15,602 nucleotides of DNA from JAWXUE01 sp044432865 (GTDB lineage Bacteria > Bacillota_I > Bacilli_A > Acholeplasmatales > Anaeroplasmataceae): NCBI GenBank assembly GCA_044432865.1, contig JAWXUF010000029.1, positions 1 to 15,602 of the forward strand, given 5' to 3'. The position numbers and the translations under genes were made by a program. Below are positions 6,821 through 14,703 of this stretch, piece by piece (position 1 is the stretch's first letter; every line of letters begins with the position of its first letter). Under the pieces are notes generated by a model. That model was not told where the DNA came from, did no database searches, and saw nothing but the letters and a program-made list of their open reading frames with translations.

Positions 6821-6850
6821 AAAAGTTCTAGTTAATCTAGGACTTTTTTT
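6821..6850 (+). terminator. Intrinsic terminator of the queuosine operon
   Basis: An 11-bp stem (6821-6831 with 6837-6847, one G-U pair), a 5-base loop and a T run to 6850. It closes the operon a few bases after the queF stop. Confidence 0.9.
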
Positions 6851-6857
6851 ATGTATT

Positions 6858-6867
6858 GTGATATAAT
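6858..6867 (+). promoter_or_regulatory. Extended -10 promoter of the msrA operon
   Basis: TG at 6859-6860, one base, then a perfect TATAAT (6862-6867). The matching -35 position falls in the preceding terminator stem and shows no good hexamer, so the promoter seems to depend on its extended -10. The predicted start is near 6874. Confidence 0.65.
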
Positions 6868-6897
6868 TAAAGAAATATTATAGAAGTTGGTGGATAT

Positions 6898-7398
6898 ATG
6901 AAAGAAATTTATTTAGCAGGTGGATGTTTTTGGGGTGTAGAAGAATATTTCAAACAAATAAAAGGTGTTTTGAATACAAAAGTTGGTTATGCAAATGGTA
7001 CAACTAATAACCCTGTGTATAAAACAATAAAAGAAACAAATCATGCAGAAGTTGTATATGTAGAATATGATGAATTAATTTGTAGTTTAGAATTTTTACT
7101 TGAAATGTATTATAAAGTAATTGATCCTTTAAGTGTAAATAAACAAGGTGAAGACGTTGGGACGCAATATCGAACTGGTATTTATTATACACAAAATGAA
7201 GATTTAGAATTAATAAATAAATCAGTTAATAGTTTAGAAGAAAAATTAAATGCAAAAGTTGCAATTGAAGTAGAACTATTAAATGGTTTTTATGATGCTG
7301 AGGAGTATCACCAAGATTATTTAGAAAAGAATCCTTCAGGATATTGTCATATATCGAAAAAAAGTTTTGAAGATGCTAAAAATACAAAACCTTTTTAA
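6898..7398 (+). CDS. msrA: MsrA, peptide-methionine (S)-S-oxide reductase
   Basis: MsrA reduces the S epimer of methionine sulfoxide in proteins and free Met, repairing oxidative damage in the cytoplasm. The active-site motif GCFWG is at residues 9-13 with nucleophile Cys10. The family blocks QGEDVGTQYRTGIYY and EYHQDYLEKNPSGYCH follow; Cys150 in the latter is a candidate resolving Cys. At 166 residues it is a full single-domain MsrA with no fused MsrB. The SD is modest (GGTGG at 6889-6893). It is the first gene of a group ending at 9867, and the next gene begins 21 bases after its stop. Confidence 0.96.
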   Translation: MKEIYLAGGCFWGVEEYFKQIKGVLNTKVGYANGTTNNPVYKTIKETNHAEVVYVEYDELICSLEFLLEMYYKVIDPLSVNKQGEDVGTQYRTGIYYTQNEDLELINKSVNSLEEKLNAKVAIEVELLNGFYDAEEYHQDYLEKNPSGYCHISKKSFEDAKNTKPF

Positions 7399-7419
7399 AT
7401 TTTAGGATGAGGTATAGAA

Positions 7420-8376
7420 ATGGTTAAAATATTATATGGACTTAAAATAGCTATTGCAGCAATATTAGCAATCGCAGTTGCTAATATATTCTCGCTTGAT
7501 TTTAGTGTTTCTGCTGGGATTGTAGCAATTCTTTCAATTGCGCAAACAAAAAAAGAAACTTTTAAAACATTAGTAGAAAGAATTCTTGCATTTATATTGG
7601 CTATAGCAATTGCATTTGTATGTTTTAACTTAATTGGATTTACATATATTTCTTATTTTGTTTATTTGTTATTTTATTTAATACTTTGTAAATACAAAAA
7701 TTGGAATAGTGCTATGGCGATTAATTCAGTTTTAGTTTCACATTTTCTAACGCTAGAGCAAATGGATGCTTCTAATATTTTAAATGAATTTTTATTATTA
7801 GGGATAGGAGCTTTCTTTGGTGTTTTAGTTAATTTACATTTAAGAGCAAATGATAACTACATGAAACAAATGTTTATTGATATAAATATTCAAGTAAAAA
7901 AAATACTAAGAAGAATTTCAGAAAGAATTTCAAATGAAAATTTAGAAGATTACAATGGAACTTGTTTTACATCTATTAAAGAATCAATAAGAATTGCAAA
8001 TGATAAAGCTAAATTAAATTTTATGAATCGATTTTCTAATAAATCTACTGATTTTGAATATATAAATTTAAAAGAACAAGAAGTTCATATTCTATACAAT
8101 ATATACAAAAAATTAACAAATTTAAATGTTAATTTAATTACTACAGAAAGTGTTTCTAATTTTATTTTTAAATTATCTGAAACTTATGATAATGATCTTG
8201 AAATTGATAATACAATAAATGAATTTCATTGTCTAAGAGAAGAAATAAGAAAGACTGATTTACCTAAGGATAGAAGTGAATTTGAAGATAGAGCTAAATT
8301 ATATATAGTTTTAGAATATTTAGAAGAACTTTTACTTCTTAAAAAAGAATTTATAAATAAAACAATTGATTTATAA
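7420..8376 (+). CDS. Aromatic acid exporter (ArAE/FUSC, DUF939-like) family membrane protein
   Basis: In this 318-residue protein the first 140 residues or so hold about six short hydrophobic segments rich in Ala and Ile, beginning MVKILYGLKIAIAA. The stretch SVSAGIVAILSIAQTKKETFKT (about 30-51) is typical of the ArAE_1 (YgaH-like) branch. The C-terminal part (about 145-318) is a charged helical cytoplasmic domain resembling the ArAE_1 C-terminal domain. Family members are regarded as exporters of aromatic or amphipathic acids, but few are tested, so the substrate is unknown. SD GAGG (7409-7412) is 7 bases from the ATG. It is probably co-transcribed with msrA. Confidence 0.75.
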   Translation: MVKILYGLKIAIAAILAIAVANIFSLDFSVSAGIVAILSIAQTKKETFKTLVERILAFILAIAIAFVCFNLIGFTYISYFVYLLFYLILCKYKNWNSAMAINSVLVSHFLTLEQMDASNILNEFLLLGIGAFFGVLVNLHLRANDNYMKQMFIDINIQVKKILRRISERISNENLEDYNGTCFTSIKESIRIANDKAKLNFMNRFSNKSTDFEYINLKEQEVHILYNIYKKLTNLNVNLITTESVSNFIFKLSETYDNDLEIDNTINEFHCLREEIRKTDLPKDRSEFEDRAKLYIVLEYLEELLLLKKEFINKTIDL

Positions 8377-8382
8377 ATTTTT
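8348..8382 (+). terminator. Weak AT-only hairpin at the end of the exporter gene
   Basis: AATTTATAAAT (8348-8358) is perfectly inverted at 8369-8379, with a 10-base loop and T's to 8382. The stem has no G-C pair and covers the stop codon, so it is at best a leaky terminator or processing site between the exporter gene and the 8429 gene. Confidence 0.3.
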
Positions 8383-8428
8383 CGGTGATACACTTAATTT
8401 TATATTAAACATTAAAAGGAGAAAAATT

Positions 8429-8872
8429 ATGATTATTGATATTGAAAAACTTAAGGTGCAAGTAGCATCGGATATCGCTAAATTAAAAGCGAATGAAATA
8501 ACTGGTTCATCACTTCCTGAAGATTCGGAATTTGAGTATTATAAAGAAGTTGATGCTATTATAGAATACTTAGATTGTGAATCATATTGTCATACGGCAT
8601 GGCATGATTCGGATTTCGATTTAAACAATCCTGTTACTATAGAAATATTAGAAGATTTTAATGTAGATGAAAGAAAAAAAATTGAAGAAGTAGTAAAAAA
8701 TGCCGATTTTACAGATGAATATTATGATGCTACAAGAGAATTATCAAGTGCTCATCATACTGATTATATTCTAATGAAAATTGAAGAGATTAATAAAGTT
8801 TTAAAACCTGCTTACGATGCATTTGAATATGTAAGAGAAGTATACGAAGAAAATGGTCTTGAAATAAATTAA
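8429..8872 (+). CDS. Small acidic protein, unrecognised
   Basis: I do not recognise this 147-residue soluble protein. It is strongly acidic (many Asp and Glu), looks mostly helical and has no signal peptide or membrane segment. Two Cys and a His lie close together (residues about 50-56, CESYCH) and another His pair is near residue 110 (SAHHTD); these could bind metal but no known motif is complete. The ATG at 8429 is chosen because AAGGAG (8416-8421) is 7 bases away. The reading frame is open back to 8366, but that upstream part has no SD and overlaps the previous gene. It is followed 26 bases later by the cyclodeaminase-family gene, so it is probably co-transcribed with it. Confidence 0.8.
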   Translation: MIIDIEKLKVQVASDIAKLKANEITGSSLPEDSEFEYYKEVDAIIEYLDCESYCHTAWHDSDFDLNNPVTIEILEDFNVDERKKIEEVVKNADFTDEYYDATRELSSAHHTDYILMKIEEINKVLKPAYDAFEYVREVYEENGLEIN

Positions 8873-8898
8873 TTTCATATAAAAGGGGTATTATTAAT

Positions 8899-9867
8899 AT
8901 GGAAACTTTAATAATTAGTAAAGAAGATTGTAGTGAATTATTAACATACGAGAAATGTATTCCTAGTATGAAAGATGCTTTATTACAAATAAGCAGTGGT
9001 AAAGCTGTTAATTTACAAAGAATGTTTGTACCTAATGATAATAATACGAGAGTTGCGATAATGCCTTCAACATCAAATACAGAAGAAGTAAGTGGTGGTA
9101 AAGTTATCGTATTCGGTAATAAGGAAACTTCTCAAGGTATCGTACCTTTATTTTGTACAAAAACTGGTAGATTACTTGCAATTACAGACGCTAAGGTTAT
9201 GACTACAGTTAGAACTGCTAGTACTAGTGCTGCAGCAACAGATGTTTTAGCAAAGAAAGACTCTTCCGTCCTAGCAATATTAGGTGCTGGTAAGCAAGGA
9301 AGAGCTCATGCAATAGCTATTTCAAAAATCAGAGATATTAAAACAATTAACATTTGGAGTTATAAAGAAGAAACAATAAATAGTTGTATAGAATATTTAA
9401 CTAATGAATTACCTAATATTAATATTGTCTTTTGTAAGACTGCAAAAGAAGCAGTAGTTAATGCTGATATCATTTGTACTACAACTGCTGGGTCTGATAA
9501 ACCTATACTAAAAGGTAAGTGGTTAAAAGATGGAGTTCATATAAATGGTGTTGGGGCATGTAATGCTAAAAGATTAGAATGTGATCTTGATACATTAAAT
9601 AATTGCAAAATATACACTGATTGGACTGAAGCATCTATTCAATCAAGTGGAAACTTTGCTATTCCAATGAGTAATGGTGAATTTAATGTAACTGATATAA
9701 AAGGTGAAGTAGGAGAAGTTTTATTAAATAAAATTGAAGGTAGAATATCTAATGATGAAAAAACATTCTTTTCTTCTGTAGGTATTTCAATTCAAGATTT
9801 AATTAGTGCTAATGTAATTTACAAAGAAGCATTAAAAAATAAAAAAGGAATTGCAGTTAAATTATAA
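8899..9867 (+). CDS. Ornithine cyclodeaminase/mu-crystallin family dehydrogenase
   Basis: This 322-residue protein has the full family length. It has the NAD(P) Rossmann motif G129-A-G131-K-Q-G134 followed by RAHA. The substrate-site residues Arg41, Lys68 and Arg105 (in TTVRTAST) match Arg45, Lys69 and Arg112 of bacterial ornithine cyclodeaminase. The catalytic Asp228 of that enzyme, however, aligns with Cys221 here (VGACNAKRLECD), as in mu-crystallin-like members. So it is more likely an imine (ketimine or pyrroline/piperideine-2-carboxylate) reductase or an amino-acid dehydrogenase than a true cyclodeaminase; this is inference from one position. SD AAGGGG (8883-8888) is 10 bases from the ATG. 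It is the last gene of the group and is followed by a very strong terminator. Confidence 0.88.
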   Translation: METLIISKEDCSELLTYEKCIPSMKDALLQISSGKAVNLQRMFVPNDNNTRVAIMPSTSNTEEVSGGKVIVFGNKETSQGIVPLFCTKTGRLLAITDAKVMTTVRTASTSAAATDVLAKKDSSVLAILGAGKQGRAHAIAISKIRDIKTINIWSYKEETINSCIEYLTNELPNINIVFCKTAKEAVVNADIICTTTAGSDKPILKGKWLKDGVHINGVGACNAKRLECDLDTLNNCKIYTDWTEASIQSSGNFAIPMSNGEFNVTDIKGEVGEVLLNKIEGRISNDEKTFFSSVGISIQDLISANVIYKEALKNKKGIAVKL

Positions 9868-9908
9868 AAACTTGGTGAATAGATTTATTCTATTCATCAA
9901 GTTTTTTT
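9866..9908 (+). terminator. Strong intrinsic terminator after the dehydrogenase gene
   Basis: A stem of up to 17 bp (9866-9882 with 9890-9906, one G-U pair) has a 7-base loop and a T run to 9908. The stem begins in the TAA stop codon. The A run on its 5' side would also let it act for minus-strand transcripts. Confidence 0.9.
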
Positions 9909-10003
9909 GTATTTTATTAATGGTGACACATATTATTCTTTCAATATTAATTAAAACTTCATTCATACGACTTTATAAATATATATATTTAAAAATTTAT
10001 ATA

Positions 10004-10012
10004 TGGTATAAT
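10004..10012 (+). promoter_or_regulatory. Extended -10 promoter of the ABC transporter pair
   Basis: TGG then a perfect TATAAT (10007-10012). The region 17 bases upstream is plain A/T with no clear -35. The predicted start is near 10019, so the leader would be only about 15 bases with the SD (AGGAG, 10021-10025) right at the 5' end. An A/T palindrome (about 9978-9991) lies upstream; its meaning is unclear. Confidence 0.65.
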
Positions 10013-10033
10013 TTAAATAAAGGAGTGATTTTT

Positions 10034-12172
10034 GTGATAAAATTAGAGAATTTATCAAAATATTACAAATCGGATTCGAATATAACTTTGGGATTATCTA
10101 AAATTAATTTAGAACTACATAATAAAGAGTTTGTGGTTATAACAGGTGAATCTGGTTCAGGTAAATCAACATTATTAAATGTAATTAGTGGTATTGATAC
10201 ATATGAAGATGGAGAATTATATTTTAATGGAGAAGAAACATCTTATTATGATAAAACTGATTGGGAAAACTACAGAAGGGAAAATATAGCTTTTATTTTT
10301 CAAAATTATGGATTAATTGATAGTTATACAGTTTTAGAAAATGTTTTATCTGCTATGGTTATAAACGGTGCTAAAGCAAAAGACTCAATTAATAGAGCTA
10401 AAGAGATAATTGAAAAGGTAGGATTAACTAGTCATATCAAACATAAAGGAACTAAACTTTCTGGGGGGCAAAAACAACGTTTAGCAATTGCTAGGGCACT
10501 TGCTAAGGATAGCAATGTTTTGGTTGCAGATGAACCAACTGGTAATCTTGATTCTAAAACAGGACGTGAAATAATAGAACTTTTAAAAGAAATATCGAAT
10601 GAAAAATTAGTTGTTATGGTTACACATGATTTTGAAGAAGTGAAGGATTTAGCAACTAGAAAAATTAGAGTTTATGATGGTTTAATTGCAGAAGATACTA
10701 TTATTAAAAAAACAGTTGAAAATGAATATGTTAAAAAAACTGAAACTAGAAAAAATGTCCTTAATACAACGTTATTCTTTTCTAAATTAAATATTAAATC
10801 GCAACCAAAAAGGACATTCTTTACATTTATGGTAACGATTTTCATGTCAATTTTAATTGGTCTTTTATTAACGGGAGTAGTAGAATTTTCAAAGATGGAA
10901 ATAGCCGGTATTTCAAATGTATATTTTAAAAATTTAGATGAAAGCCGTGTAGTTATAAAAAAGGAAGATGATTCATCGTTCACAAGTAGTGAAATATTGA
11001 GTTTAGAAAATCTAAACATTAAAGGTAATGTTTTTAATTATGATATATTATTAGATGAAACACTTACAATAGAACCTACAAATAATACATTTTTCCCTAC
11101 TAACTCATTTTTGCCTAATCCAATTGAAATATTAAATTCAAATCAAATACTTAAGGGTAGAATGCCCGAATCAAATGATGAAGTTGTAATATTACTAGAT
11201 AGTTACTATTACGATTATATAGATTTTGATGAAGCTATTGATTGTGTATTTCCTATTGATAGATATAACAATAATTATTACTTTAAAGATATAACTATTG
11301 TTGGAATCGGATTGTTAGATGATTCTTATTCAATGAGAAGTCAAGTGTATTTACACCAAGATTTACTAAGTGAATTATACTTTATAAATAATCATAAATT
11401 AGATGTTAAATTAGACAACAGCTCAAGTATTGGTGAAATACAGTCAATAAATCTTAGTTTTATGACGAAGCCATTAACGTATACAGAACAGCTTAATACT
11501 ATTTATTTATCCGAAGAACTTAATGCGTATGTTGATATAACAACACATGTATCATTTAGTTTGGATGATATGGTATTTAATGATGTGAATATTGTTTATA
11601 CAAGTGAATTTAGTTCAGAGGGATCATATTACCTATCATCTGACTTGTTACATAGACTTTCAAATATTTATCAAGTAAGCTTCTTTTTAGAAAATGTTGA
11701 TGATTTATCTTTATTACAAAACAAGTTAGAAGAATTAGAATACGAATTTTTACATGTATATTCATCGTCTATTGAACCCGTAGATTTTTTTATGAAAATA
11801 ACTATTGGTTTCATGATAGGTTTCTTTGTTATAGTGATATTTATTATATATTTATTAGGTTATATTGTACTTCGTATGATATTCTCAGAGAAACGTAAGG
11901 ATTTTGGTATTTTAAAAAGTTTAGGATTGGATAAACAAGCAATCTTTAATGTTAATCTTTTTGAATTAATTACTTATTTCACAGTTTCATTTGTATTTGC
12001 AATTCTAATAATTGAAATAATTGATATGAATTTTTCATTAATGGATTCGTTCGTAGTTTATGATTACTTATATTTATTAGTTATCAATCTCGTACTTGCT
12101 TTCTTTGTTGCACGACGTTTTAGTAAATTTATTAACACAAAATCTGTAATGCAAACTATAAAGGAGAAATAA
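10034..12172 (+). CDS. MacB-like ABC transporter, ATPase-FtsX permease fusion (subunit 1)
   Basis: This is a 712-residue protein from the GTG at 10034. The N-terminal ATPase has Walker A GESGSGKS (38-45), Q-loop FQNYG, signature LSGGQ (142-146), Walker B ending in Asp166-Glu167 (ADEPTGNLDS) and H-loop His198, so it should hydrolyse ATP. A short linker leads to membrane helix 1 (about 262-285), then an extracellular domain of about 300 residues. Three C-terminal helices follow (about 586-612, 639-660, 678-695) with the FtsX-type motif KDFGILKSLGL. One plus three helices is the type VII (MacB/LolCDE) plan, not the ten-helix BceB plan. Such proteins act mechanically on substrates outside the membrane, such as peptides, lipoproteins or cell-envelope enzymes; the substrate here is unknown. 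The start is set by AGGAG 8 bases upstream. It is co-transcribed with the next gene. Confidence 0.9.
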   Translation: MIKLENLSKYYKSDSNITLGLSKINLELHNKEFVVITGESGSGKSTLLNVISGIDTYEDGELYFNGEETSYYDKTDWENYRRENIAFIFQNYGLIDSYTVLENVLSAMVINGAKAKDSINRAKEIIEKVGLTSHIKHKGTKLSGGQKQRLAIARALAKDSNVLVADEPTGNLDSKTGREIIELLKEISNEKLVVMVTHDFEEVKDLATRKIRVYDGLIAEDTIIKKTVENEYVKKTETRKNVLNTTLFFSKLNIKSQPKRTFFTFMVTIFMSILIGLLLTGVVEFSKMEIAGISNVYFKNLDESRVVIKKEDDSSFTSSEILSLENLNIKGNVFNYDILLDETLTIEPTNNTFFPTNSFLPNPIEILNSNQILKGRMPESNDEVVILLDSYYYDYIDFDEAIDCVFPIDRYNNNYYFKDITIVGIGLLDDSYSMRSQVYLHQDLLSELYFINNHKLDVKLDNSSSIGEIQSINLSFMTKPLTYTEQLNTIYLSEELNAYVDITTHVSFSLDDMVFNDVNIVYTSEFSSEGSYYLSSDLLHRLSNIYQVSFFLENVDDLSLLQNKLEELEYEFLHVYSSSIEPVDFFMKITIGFMIGFFVIVIFIIYLLGYIVLRMIFSEKRKDFGILKSLGLDKQAIFNVNLFELITYFTVSFVFAILIIEIIDMNFSLMDSFVVYDYLYLLVINLVLAFFVARRFSKFINTKSVMQTIKEK

Positions 12173-12173
12173 A

Positions 12174-14489
12174 ATGATTAAAATTAATAATTTAAATAAA
12201 TTTTATAATAAAAATAAATCTAATCAAATTCATGTTATTAATGATGTTTCTTTATCATTTGCAGATTCTGGATTAGTCTGTTTGCTTGGACCATCAGGAA
12301 GTGGTAAAACAACGTTATTGAACGCAATAGGTGGACTTGATAAAGTTGAAAGTGGTAGTATTTCTTATAATAGTGATACATTAACAAATGCTAAATCAGA
12401 TGAATGGGATTTTATTAGAAATAAAAATGTAGGATATATTTTTCAAAACTATAATTTATTTTTAAATTTATCAGTGTATGATAATGTAATGTTTATCCTT
12501 AAAATGACTAGTTTATCGAACGAAGAAGCACATGAACGTGTTATGTATGCTCTTGCTGCTGTTGGGATTGATAAGTATAGAAAAAGACGTGTAATTCAAT
12601 TATCTGGTGGTCAACAACAAAGAGTTGCTATTGCTCGTGCTTTAGCTAAATCACCAAATGTTATAATTGCAGATGAACCAACTGGTAACTTAGATGAAAA
12701 AAATACAACTGCTATTATGAGTATTTTAAAGAAAATATCTAAACATACATTAGTTATTTTAGTATCACACGAAGAAAGAATTTCACAATTTTATGCTGAT
12801 AGGATAATTAGATTATCAGATGGGAAGATTGTAAGTGATGAAGTTAATAATTCAAACAATGCATATTCTTATACTGATGATAATAATATCTATCTTCAAG
12901 AATTAAAAAAAGATACATCAAATACCGATAATATTTCAATTAATTATTTTTATGATAAAGAAAAAACTGATTTGGAATTTAACGTAGTTTTTAAGAATGG
13001 TACATTATATATTGAAACAAAATCAGAAAGTAAAATTCATATAATAAATGAAACAAATGATGTCAAAATAATTGATGGAAAAAAACCTGTTATTACTAAT
13101 GAAGTTATTGAAGAAGTTGATTATGATTTAAAAAAGATTGATGAATCTCATTATAAAAAGAAATCTAATATTAAATTCATCGATACAATAAAAATGGGAT
13201 TTAAACGATTTGCAGATCTAAAGAAAAGAAATAAATTAATGCTTTTAGGGTTTGTATTATCTGCTATTTTATTTGTTAATGCTGCAGGTGCATTTTATTC
13301 AAACATAGTATTAGATGAATCTAAATTTATTAGAACAGGTCACAACGATTATTTGATAAATAATATTAGTGACGAAAATTTAGAAAATGTATTTAACGAA
13401 TCAATTGATAATAACTTGGGTATTGTTCTTCAAAGTACTTCACTTAATTTTGAGTATACTCAATTCTCACAAACAAATTTTACGTTTTCTATAACACGTA
13501 ATGATGCTAGTTTTACTCCTAAACATATTTTGAAGAGTAGTGATGTTGTATATGGTGAATTATCAGATGTAAATGGTATAGTAATTGATAAAATGGTAGC
13601 GGATTCTCTTTTAGAAAGTTATTCCTTTAAGAATGCTGGGATAAATTCATATGACAAAATAATTGGAATTCATTCGGTTAATAATAATTATTATATTTCT
13701 GGGATAATAGATAAAAAAACACCAGAAGTATATGCATCAATAGATATCCTTTTAGGGGGAAAGAACTATATTTCTTCAATTGATACAAAATATGATATTA
13801 AAAGAGGAGAAATTTATTCAAATAATGTAGATTATTTTATTGGACAAAAAATTATTATTGAAAGTAAAGAATATACTGTTGTTGGATTTGATGAATCGGT
13901 TAATATTATGAATCATCAAGATTATCTAGATTACAAATATAATAGTTATTTTTTCCAAAATTTAAATTATTTTTATTTTTATTCTTATGATAATCAAGAA
14001 ACTAATGAGTTTTTTTCTGATACTTTCGGAGAAAGCACATATGAAAATTCTTATTCAAATTCTTTTTTAAATGATAAAAAATACTATGTTATGAATCAAG
14101 AGTTTATGTTAATGATTTATTTAGTTATAGGTGGTACACTTTTTGTTGCTTCTTTAGTATTTCTATATTTCATGATGAGAAGTAGTTTAATTAGTAGAAT
14201 TTATGATATTGGTGTTTACAGATCTTTAGGTGTTACTAAGCGTGATATATATAAATTGTTTATCGCTGAACTATTTTTAATTTCTATTTTAAGTAGTACA
14301 GTAGGGTTTATAATTGGATACCTTACTGTTTCTTCCTCATCAAACTTATCTGGTATTAGATTACCTATACAATATGGATTGTTAGTTCTAGTAACTATTA
14401 TTATCTCAAATGTATTTATAGGTTTATTACCTGTAAGAAAATTGTTAAAACTTACTCCATCAGAAATCGGAAGTAAATACGATATTTAA
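12174..14489 (+). CDS. MacB-like ABC transporter, ATPase-FtsX permease fusion (subunit 2)
   Basis: This 771-residue protein starts one base after the previous stop, with SD AAGGAG (12161-12166) inside the upstream gene. The ATPase is intact: Walker A GPSGSGKT (39-46), FQNYN, LSGGQ (143-147), Asp167-Glu168 in ADEPTGNLD, and His199 in SHEE. It differs from its partner by a linker of about 130 residues (226-355), acidic and Asn-rich and predicted to include beta strands, before helix 1 (about 356-380). An extracellular domain of about 265 residues follows, then three C-terminal helices (about 646-672, 700-720, 735-757) with an FtsX-type segment YDIGVYRSLGV. The same plan and tight spacing suggest the two proteins form a heterodimer. 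No MacA-like adaptor, response regulator or sensor kinase gene is nearby. It is followed by a long terminator hairpin. Confidence 0.9.
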   Translation: MIKINNLNKFYNKNKSNQIHVINDVSLSFADSGLVCLLGPSGSGKTTLLNAIGGLDKVESGSISYNSDTLTNAKSDEWDFIRNKNVGYIFQNYNLFLNLSVYDNVMFILKMTSLSNEEAHERVMYALAAVGIDKYRKRRVIQLSGGQQQRVAIARALAKSPNVIIADEPTGNLDEKNTTAIMSILKKISKHTLVILVSHEERISQFYADRIIRLSDGKIVSDEVNNSNNAYSYTDDNNIYLQELKKDTSNTDNISINYFYDKEKTDLEFNVVFKNGTLYIETKSESKIHIINETNDVKIIDGKKPVITNEVIEEVDYDLKKIDESHYKKKSNIKFIDTIKMGFKRFADLKKRNKLMLLGFVLSAILFVNAAGAFYSNIVLDESKFIRTGHNDYLINNISDENLENVFNESIDNNLGIVLQSTSLNFEYTQFSQTNFTFSITRNDASFTPKHILKSSDVVYGELSDVNGIVIDKMVADSLLESYSFKNAGINSYDKIIGIHSVNNNYYISGIIDKKTPEVYASIDILLGGKNYISSIDTKYDIKRGEIYSNNVDYFIGQKIIIESKEYTVVGFDESVNIMNHQDYLDYKYNSYFFQNLNYFYFYSYDNQETNEFFSDTFGESTYENSYSNSFLNDKKYYVMNQEFMLMIYLVIGGTLFVASLVFLYFMMRSSLISRIYDIGVYRSLGVTKRDIYKLFIAELFLISILSSTVGFIIGYLTVSSSSNLSGIRLPIQYGLLVLVTIIISNVFIGLLPVRKLLKLTPSEIGSKYDI

Positions 14490-14513
14490 ATTAAATTTAT
14501 AGTATTATAGGAC

Positions 14514-14562
14514 ACCCCGTAAGTTAGTTCAATATAAATTGGATAGACTTATGGGGTTTTTA
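14514..14562 (+). terminator. Intrinsic terminator of the ABC transporter operon
   Basis: ACCCCGTAAGT (14514-14524) pairs with ACTTATGGGGT (14547-14557, one G-U pair). The stem continues inward imperfectly (14525-14533 with 14538-14546) around a 4-base loop, and a T run follows. Confidence 0.85.
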
Positions 14563-14594
14563 TTATTGATTTATGGTGCTATTGTAAAATTGTG

Positions 14595-14690
14595 TATAAT
14601 TTTAATATTGTAGTAGCTACTATTTTAAATATATATTACGGTTTATAAAGTAAAAAAAGATGTCGTTCTAAACTGACATCTTTTTCTATA
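14595..14690 (+). ncRNA. Possible small RNA between convergent genes
   Basis: A perfect TATAAT (14595-14600) points right from an intergenic stretch with no plus-strand gene downstream in the window. A 12-base palindrome (TAGTAGCTACTA, 14611-14622) follows, and a terminator-like hairpin lies at 14654-14685. Together they could yield a transcript of about 80 bases. There is no good -35 box or exact TGn, and the hairpin is better explained as the terminator of the leftward gene, so this is weak. Confidence 0.2.
14652..14685 (-). terminator. Terminator of the collagen-like gene, probably bidirectional
   Basis: AAAAAGATGTC (14654-14664) and GACATCTTTTT (14675-14685) form a perfect 11-bp stem with a 10-base loop. 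On the minus strand it follows the stop codon at 14706-14704 and ends in a T run. T's are also present on the plus side, so it may stop transcripts in both directions. Confidence 0.82.
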
Positions 14691-14703
14691 TTATTGGCAT
14701 TTA

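Noticed and set aside
8366..8428. N-terminal extension of the 147-residue protein
   Set aside because: The ATG at 8366 has no SD and overlaps the exporter gene; AAGGAG is placed correctly for 8429.
9851..10033. 61-residue hydrophobic N-terminal extension of ABC subunit 1
   Set aside because: The open frame crosses the end of the previous gene, a strong terminator and the promoter at 10004-10012. The ATPase domain starts normally at the GTG 10034 with a good SD.
10034..14489. BceAB-type bacitracin resistance transporter
   Set aside because: BceB permeases have ten helices and a separate ATPase gene, usually next to a two-component system. Here each protein is a fusion with one plus three helices and no such neighbours.
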